DNA of 8,124 bases from Novosphingobium sp. (GTDB lineage Bacteria; Pseudomonadota; Alphaproteobacteria; Sphingomonadales; Sphingomonadaceae): positions 1 through 8,124 of the forward strand of contig VFKS01000439.1 in the NCBI GenBank assembly GCA_009885425.1. Direction: 5' to 3'. Below, piece by piece: positions 7,001 to 8,124 of the stretch. Made by a program: the position numbers and the translations under genes. The notes under the pieces are model-generated. The model was not told the DNA's origin. It saw only the letters and a program-made list of their open reading frames with translations, and did not search any database. How positions within the stretch are numbered: the stretch's first letter is position 1; every line of letters begins with the position of its first letter.

Positions 7001-7496
7001 CGTCAATCGGGGCAAAACCCGGCGTGGCGGCGATTTCATCCGGGCCGATTTCTCGGACAGTTCGGGGCAGTTCTCGGCCGCCTGTTTCGAAGAATCGCTG
7101 GTCGATCCGATGCTGGGCTGGGCCAAGGATGGCACCTGCTTGCTGCTGCAGGTCGAACTCGATTCGCCCAGCCCCGAAGAGCCACCCCGGATCACGGTGC
7201 GTGGGGCGCGGCCGCTGGAAGAGGTGAAAAGCGCGGCCAGCATGGTCCTCAAGCTCGACGTGCTGCGGCCAGAGGTGTTTGCAGAACTGGCGGAAATGCT
7301 GGTCGGCGGCGCTGATGGCCGCGGCGAAGTGCTGGTCCGCCTGCGCACCGGCACTGGCGAAGAACCGCTGGTCCGGCTGGGACGCGACTATCAACTCGAC
7401 GGCGAACTCGCAGAACGCTTGGCAAGTCTTGAAGGTGTTGCCAATGTAGCGCTGAGCGCGAAGCGAGGGGCAGGCCACCTGAAACTCGTCGCCTAA
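4026..7496 (+). CDS. dnaE: DNA polymerase III subunit alpha (replicative DnaE)
   Basis: DnaE is the catalytic subunit of the chromosomal replicase. The 1156 residues match E. coli DnaE (1160) in length and domain order. The PHP domain occupies about 1-275. GPGRGSGAGS (354-363) and PDFDIDF (395-401) begin the palm, with catalytic Asp396 and Asp398 equivalent to E. coli Asp401 and Asp403; the third, Asp552, is in KFDFLGLKTLSV. FRPGP- and GYGFNKSH-type motifs follow (YRPGPMDN, FAGYGFNKSHAAAYA). A helix-hairpin-helix region lies near 822-860, a beta-clamp motif QAALF at 909-913 (E. coli QADMF), and an OB fold at about 979-1060. PHP motif I, HxH in active members, reads R10-V-L12, so this domain is probably not a nuclease. 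Full length and the clamp motif favour the replicative enzyme over error-prone DnaE2. ATG 4026 puts FVPLRVLSSYS at the family-typical distance from the N-terminus; AGG (4015-4017) is a weak ribosome binding site. Confidence 0.97.
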   Translation: MSYEPFVPLRVLSSYSMLEGAIDPKAIAKLAQERAFPAIAIADRNGLYSAMAFAGAAREAGIQPIIGTLLGVLRDTGGPIDWLVLYAQNDTGWNNLCHLVSAAHLDRPLELEPHVTLADLEGRSDGLICLTGAGEGALVRLLAEARQDAAEAYCDRLQALFPDRLYIEIARRDDPAEEAAEAALIDLAYARNLPLVATNPASYGDPQFYSAHDALLCIANSTHVDAADRPRSNPQWWVKSWPMMRELFEDLPEATANTLVIAQRCAYAPPKRKPLLPSLAGDGEGEAQMLIDDARAGLEQRLEPYIELSAEARQVYFDRLDFEAGVINKMGFAGYFLIVADFIKWAKDNDIPVGPGRGSGAGSVIAWALTITDLDPLKLGLLFERFLNPERVSMPDFDIDFCETRRGEVIRYVQAKYGEDHVAQIITFGKLKARAVLRDTGRILQMSYGQVDRLCKMVPNHPTDQWTLPRTLNGVAEFKREYDNDDEVKRLVDLAILLEGLPRNSSTHAAGVVIGDRPLAQLVPLYRDPRSDMPVTQFDMKYVEDTGLIKFDFLGLKTLSVLKKAVQLLQKREIEIQLDALAWDDSQVYDMLQSGDTVGVFQLESEGMRRTLNAVKPSNFGDIIALVALYRPGPMDNIPLFGRRKNGAEAIDYPHPKLEGILAETYGVFVYQEQVMQAAQILAGYSLGDADLLRRAMGKKDQKEMDSQRARFIAGCAEVSQIGAKKADELFDLIDKFAGYGFNKSHAAAYALLAYQTAWLKTHYPHEFYAASMCFDMHQSEKLSVYVDDMRRAGVALEGPDINRSEAEFTVERTDDGHAVRYALAGIRNVGEKAMDVIVAEREANGWFTSLEELFRRAPQGSMNRRQLEGLAGAGALDGLDPNRARVMANADMLLAVSDEAARSRSSGQAALFGGDDHAAPALRLAEAEPWSKAEQMAKERENFGFYFAAHPVAQWRTVASANGARTYASLMESGAPVGGRAQAVMAAMVENVNRGKTRRGGDFIRADFSDSSGQFSAACFEESLVDPMLGWAKDGTCLLLQVELDSPSPEEPPRITVRGARPLEEVKSAASMVLKLDVLRPEVFAELAEMLVGGADGRGEVLVRLRTGTGEEPLVRLGRDYQLDGELAERLASLEGVANVALSAKRGAGHLKLVA

Positions 7497-7511
7497 ACAC
7501 TGCGCTGTATC

Positions 7512-7516
7512 AGGAG
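7512..7516 (+). promoter_or_regulatory. Ribosome binding site of the acyl-CoA ligase gene
   Basis: AGGAG lies 6 nt before the ATG at 7523, in the 26-nt gap after the dnaE stop. It decides the start and is the strongest match to a consensus site in the window. Confidence 0.75.
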
Positions 7517-7522
7517 AGTTGA

Positions 7523-8124
7523 ATGCTGGGAGCGATGCAGGACTGGGACCTTCGGGTCACGCGGATCATTGACCACGCCGCGCGCGAACATGGCGCGCGC
7601 GAGATTTTGACCCGCTGGGCCGATGGCAGCGAGACCCGGACCAATTGGTCCGAAGTCCGCGATGATGCACTGAAGATGACCCAGGCTTTGCGCAAACTGG
7701 GGATCCAGCCGGGCGAGCGGATCGCAACGCTGGCGATGAACCACAGCCGCCATCTGGTCTCGTGGTACGGCGCAGTCGGGGTGGGCGGGGTGCTCCACAC
7801 AATCAACCCGCGGCTGTTTGACGATCAATTGGAATATATCGCCAATCACGCCGAAGATCAGGTGCTGCTCTACGATGCGGCGTTCCAGCCGATCATCGAC
7901 CGGATGAAGCCGCGCTGGACCACGATCAAAAACTACATCTGCTTTGACAACGGTCAGTTTGAGGACTGGATCGGAGCCGAGGACGGGAACACCGAATGGG
8001 CCCAAGGCGACGAGCGCGATCCTTGCATGCTGTGCTATACCAGCGGCACTACGGGTAACCCCAAGGGCGTGCTCTATGAGCACCGCTCGACCATGCTCCA
8101 TGCGATGACCAGCATCCAACCGGC
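7523..8124 (+). CDS. AMP-forming acyl-CoA ligase (long-chain fatty acid or DmdB-type), N-terminal part
   Basis: Members of this ANL superfamily activate a carboxylic acid with ATP to an acyl-adenylate and then to the CoA thioester. The 200 residues in the window start MLGAMQDWDLRVTRII, an opening shared by the medium/long-chain acyl-CoA synthetases that include the 3-methylthiopropionyl-CoA ligase DmdB. They continue with LVSWYGAVGVGGVLHTINPRL (about 85-105 in parts) and the phosphate-binding motif YTSGTTGNPKGV (172-183), which is complete with Lys181. There is no signal peptide. The substrate-deciding part and the C-terminal domain lie beyond the right edge, so the substrate is open: fatty acid, methylthiopropionate or another acid. 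The frame is open to the last base. It begins 26 nt after dnaE with no terminator between, so the two are probably transcribed together. Confidence 0.9.
   Translation, partial: MLGAMQDWDLRVTRIIDHAAREHGAREILTRWADGSETRTNWSEVRDDALKMTQALRKLGIQPGERIATLAMNHSRHLVSWYGAVGVGGVLHTINPRLFDDQLEYIANHAEDQVLLYDAAFQPIIDRMKPRWTTIKNYICFDNGQFEDWIGAEDGNTEWAQGDERDPCMLCYTSGTTGNPKGVLYEHRSTMLHAMTSIQP

Noticed and set aside
4374..7478. Open frame of 1034 codons antisense to dnaE
   Set aside because: It is in exact mirror phase to dnaE, so it stays open merely because dnaE uses no TTA, CTA or TCA codons over this stretch, as expected in a GC-rich genome. The peptide shows no recognisable domain, while dnaE on the other strand is complete and unmistakable.
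1..8124. Undescribed defence, mobile or biosynthetic system
   Set aside because: Every substantial coding region belongs to a familiar housekeeping family, base composition looks even, and there are no transposase, integrase, repeat-array or toxin-antitoxin features.

Overview
The window looks like ordinary chromosomal sequence from a GC-rich alphaproteobacterium, most probably of the order Sphingomonadales. This is judged from the style of the Lol permease, DnaE and acyl-CoA ligase proteins and from the GC-rich third codon positions; no database comparison was possible. Nothing in it looks mobile: there is no insertion sequence, integrase, tRNA, CRISPR array or patch of foreign base composition.

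Layout. (1) 1-385, minus strand: the 5' part of purF, the first committed enzyme of purine synthesis, running off the left edge. (2) 386-573: a divergent intergenic region with a possible promoter and small hairpins. (3) 574-1400, plus strand: a secreted SIMPL-domain (YggE-like) protein, split by an apparent one-base deletion near 1002. (4) 1401-1485: a short gap with a GC-rich hairpin. (5) 1486-3870: a tightly packed operon, lolC-type permease, lolD ATPase and a thioredoxin-type glutathione peroxidase, joined by 8-nt and 4-nt overlaps. (6) 3871-4025: a 155-nt gap with three potential hairpins. (7) 4026-7496: dnaE, the replicative DNA polymerase III alpha subunit, complete. (8) 7523 to the right edge: the N-terminal half of an AMP-forming acyl-CoA ligase, 26 nt after dnaE and with its own strong ribosome binding site.

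How the genes relate. LolC and LolD form the inner-membrane machine that releases outer-membrane lipoproteins to the periplasmic carrier LolA; the coupled peroxidase would remove lipid or organic peroxides. DnaE is the chromosomal replicase; its PHP domain has lost motif I metal ligands, so proofreading presumably depends on a separate epsilon subunit. PurF and the acyl-CoA ligase are housekeeping metabolism.

I found no convincing undescribed system. The points most worth checking are the two apparent single-base deletions (purF near 13-14, SIMPL gene near 1002), both of which shorten a short homopolymer and may be sequencing errors, the stem-loop in the dnaE leader, and the coupling of a peroxidase to lolCD.
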